Below are positions 34,040-34,231 of a DNA stretch of 34,231 bases, one piece after another. The stretch lies in the NCBI GenBank assembly GCA_017420535.1, contig JAFOIV010000121.1, forward strand, positions 1 to 34,231, given 5' to 3'. Position numbers and translations under genes: made by a program. This DNA is from Eubacterium sp. (GTDB lineage Bacteria; Bacillota; Clostridia; Lachnospirales; Lachnospiraceae). The notes beneath the pieces are model-generated. The model was not told the origin of the DNA. It searched no databases and worked only from the letters and a program-made list of their open reading frames with translations. Numbering within the stretch: position 1 is the stretch's first letter; each line of letters begins with the position of its first letter.

Positions 34040-34231
34040 TTAATCTTCATTCAATGTATCAAGAATATATTTAAAAGCAAATGCACCGATAAAAAGGATC
34101 AATCCAAAAATAATAAGATAAAAACTAAATGGTGTATAAAGACTTACCTTCATACTGCTTTTATATCCTGTCTGCTGTTCTGACATTACAACAATAGAAT
34201 TCCATGTATTATACATTTCCTTATATTCACC
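34040..34231 (-). CDS. C-terminal end of an unidentified membrane protein (cut by the window edge)
   Basis: 63 codons of an open frame running in from the right edge and ending at TAA (34040-34042). It reads GEYKEMYNTWNSIVVMSEQQ, then a segment ending in one strong hydrophobic helix (PFSFYLIIFGLILFIGAFAF), and a short tail KYILDTLNED. The stop lies against a terminator shared with aroA, which supports a real gene. The family cannot be told from this fragment. Confidence 0.7.
   Translation of the reverse strand, partial: GEYKEMYNTWNSIVVMSEQQTGYKSSMKVSLYTPFSFYLIIFGLILFIGAFAFKYILDTLNED

Overview
The window reads as a chromosomal stretch of a low-GC, anaerobic, butyrate-forming Firmicute, most like Lachnospiraceae of the Butyrivibrio/Pseudobutyrivibrio type. 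The grounds are AT-rich intergenic DNA with TTGACA/TATAAT promoters and AGGAGG ribosome sites, a phosphotransbutyrylase-butyrate kinase pair, a V/A-type ATPase, ATP-dependent PEP carboxykinase, and several Clostridia-type membrane proteins. The genus is an inference. I see no phage, plasmid, CRISPR, rRNA or tRNA.

Layout. 1-165: hairpins and a terminator. 166-3368 (-): an aspartate-type aminotransferase and pckA, each with its own promoter. 3550-5460 (-): a DUF885 lipoprotein peptidase that probably starts at a TTG codon. 5592-14186 (-): a nine-gene V/A-ATPase operon in the order H-I-K-E-C-F-A-B-D. Its c-ring protein carries the Na+-site residues known from Enterococcus hirae. 14353-15186 (-): a HAD-IIB phosphatase. 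15524-16991 (-): a two-gene operon of a VTC-like polyphosphate-polymerase-domain protein and a DUF4956 membrane protein. 17175-18368 (-): a CPA2 cation/proton antiporter. 18491-20153 (-): an operon of an OhrR-like MarR regulator, thioredoxin and thioredoxin reductase. 20251-23921 (-): a heterodimeric ABC exporter with one degenerate ATP site. 24063-25073 (+): a Gfo/Idh/MocA oxidoreductase. 25137-25958 (-): aroD. 26004-28688 (-): an 894-aa membrane-anchored protein with eleven Gln/Asn-rich tandem repeats. 28784-30820 (-): ptb-buk. 30967-31606 (-): two small membrane proteins. 31810-34002 (+): tyrA-aroA. 34040-34231 (-): the 3' end of another membrane protein gene.

How the genes fit together (inference). 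Butyryl-CoA is drained through Ptb and Buk to make ATP. PEP carboxykinase and the aminotransferase link PEP, oxaloacetate and aspartate. aroD, aroA and tyrA belong to aromatic amino acid synthesis. The ATPase and the antiporter would work on Na+/H+ gradients. The OhrR-like regulator next to the thioredoxin pair suggests thiol-stress control.

Nothing here is a clearly new defence or mobile system. The items most worth pursuing are the VTC/DUF4956 pair, the repeat protein, and several unassigned inverted or direct repeats at promoters. Most gene starts were chosen by ribosome-site spacing, so several differ from the longest open frame.
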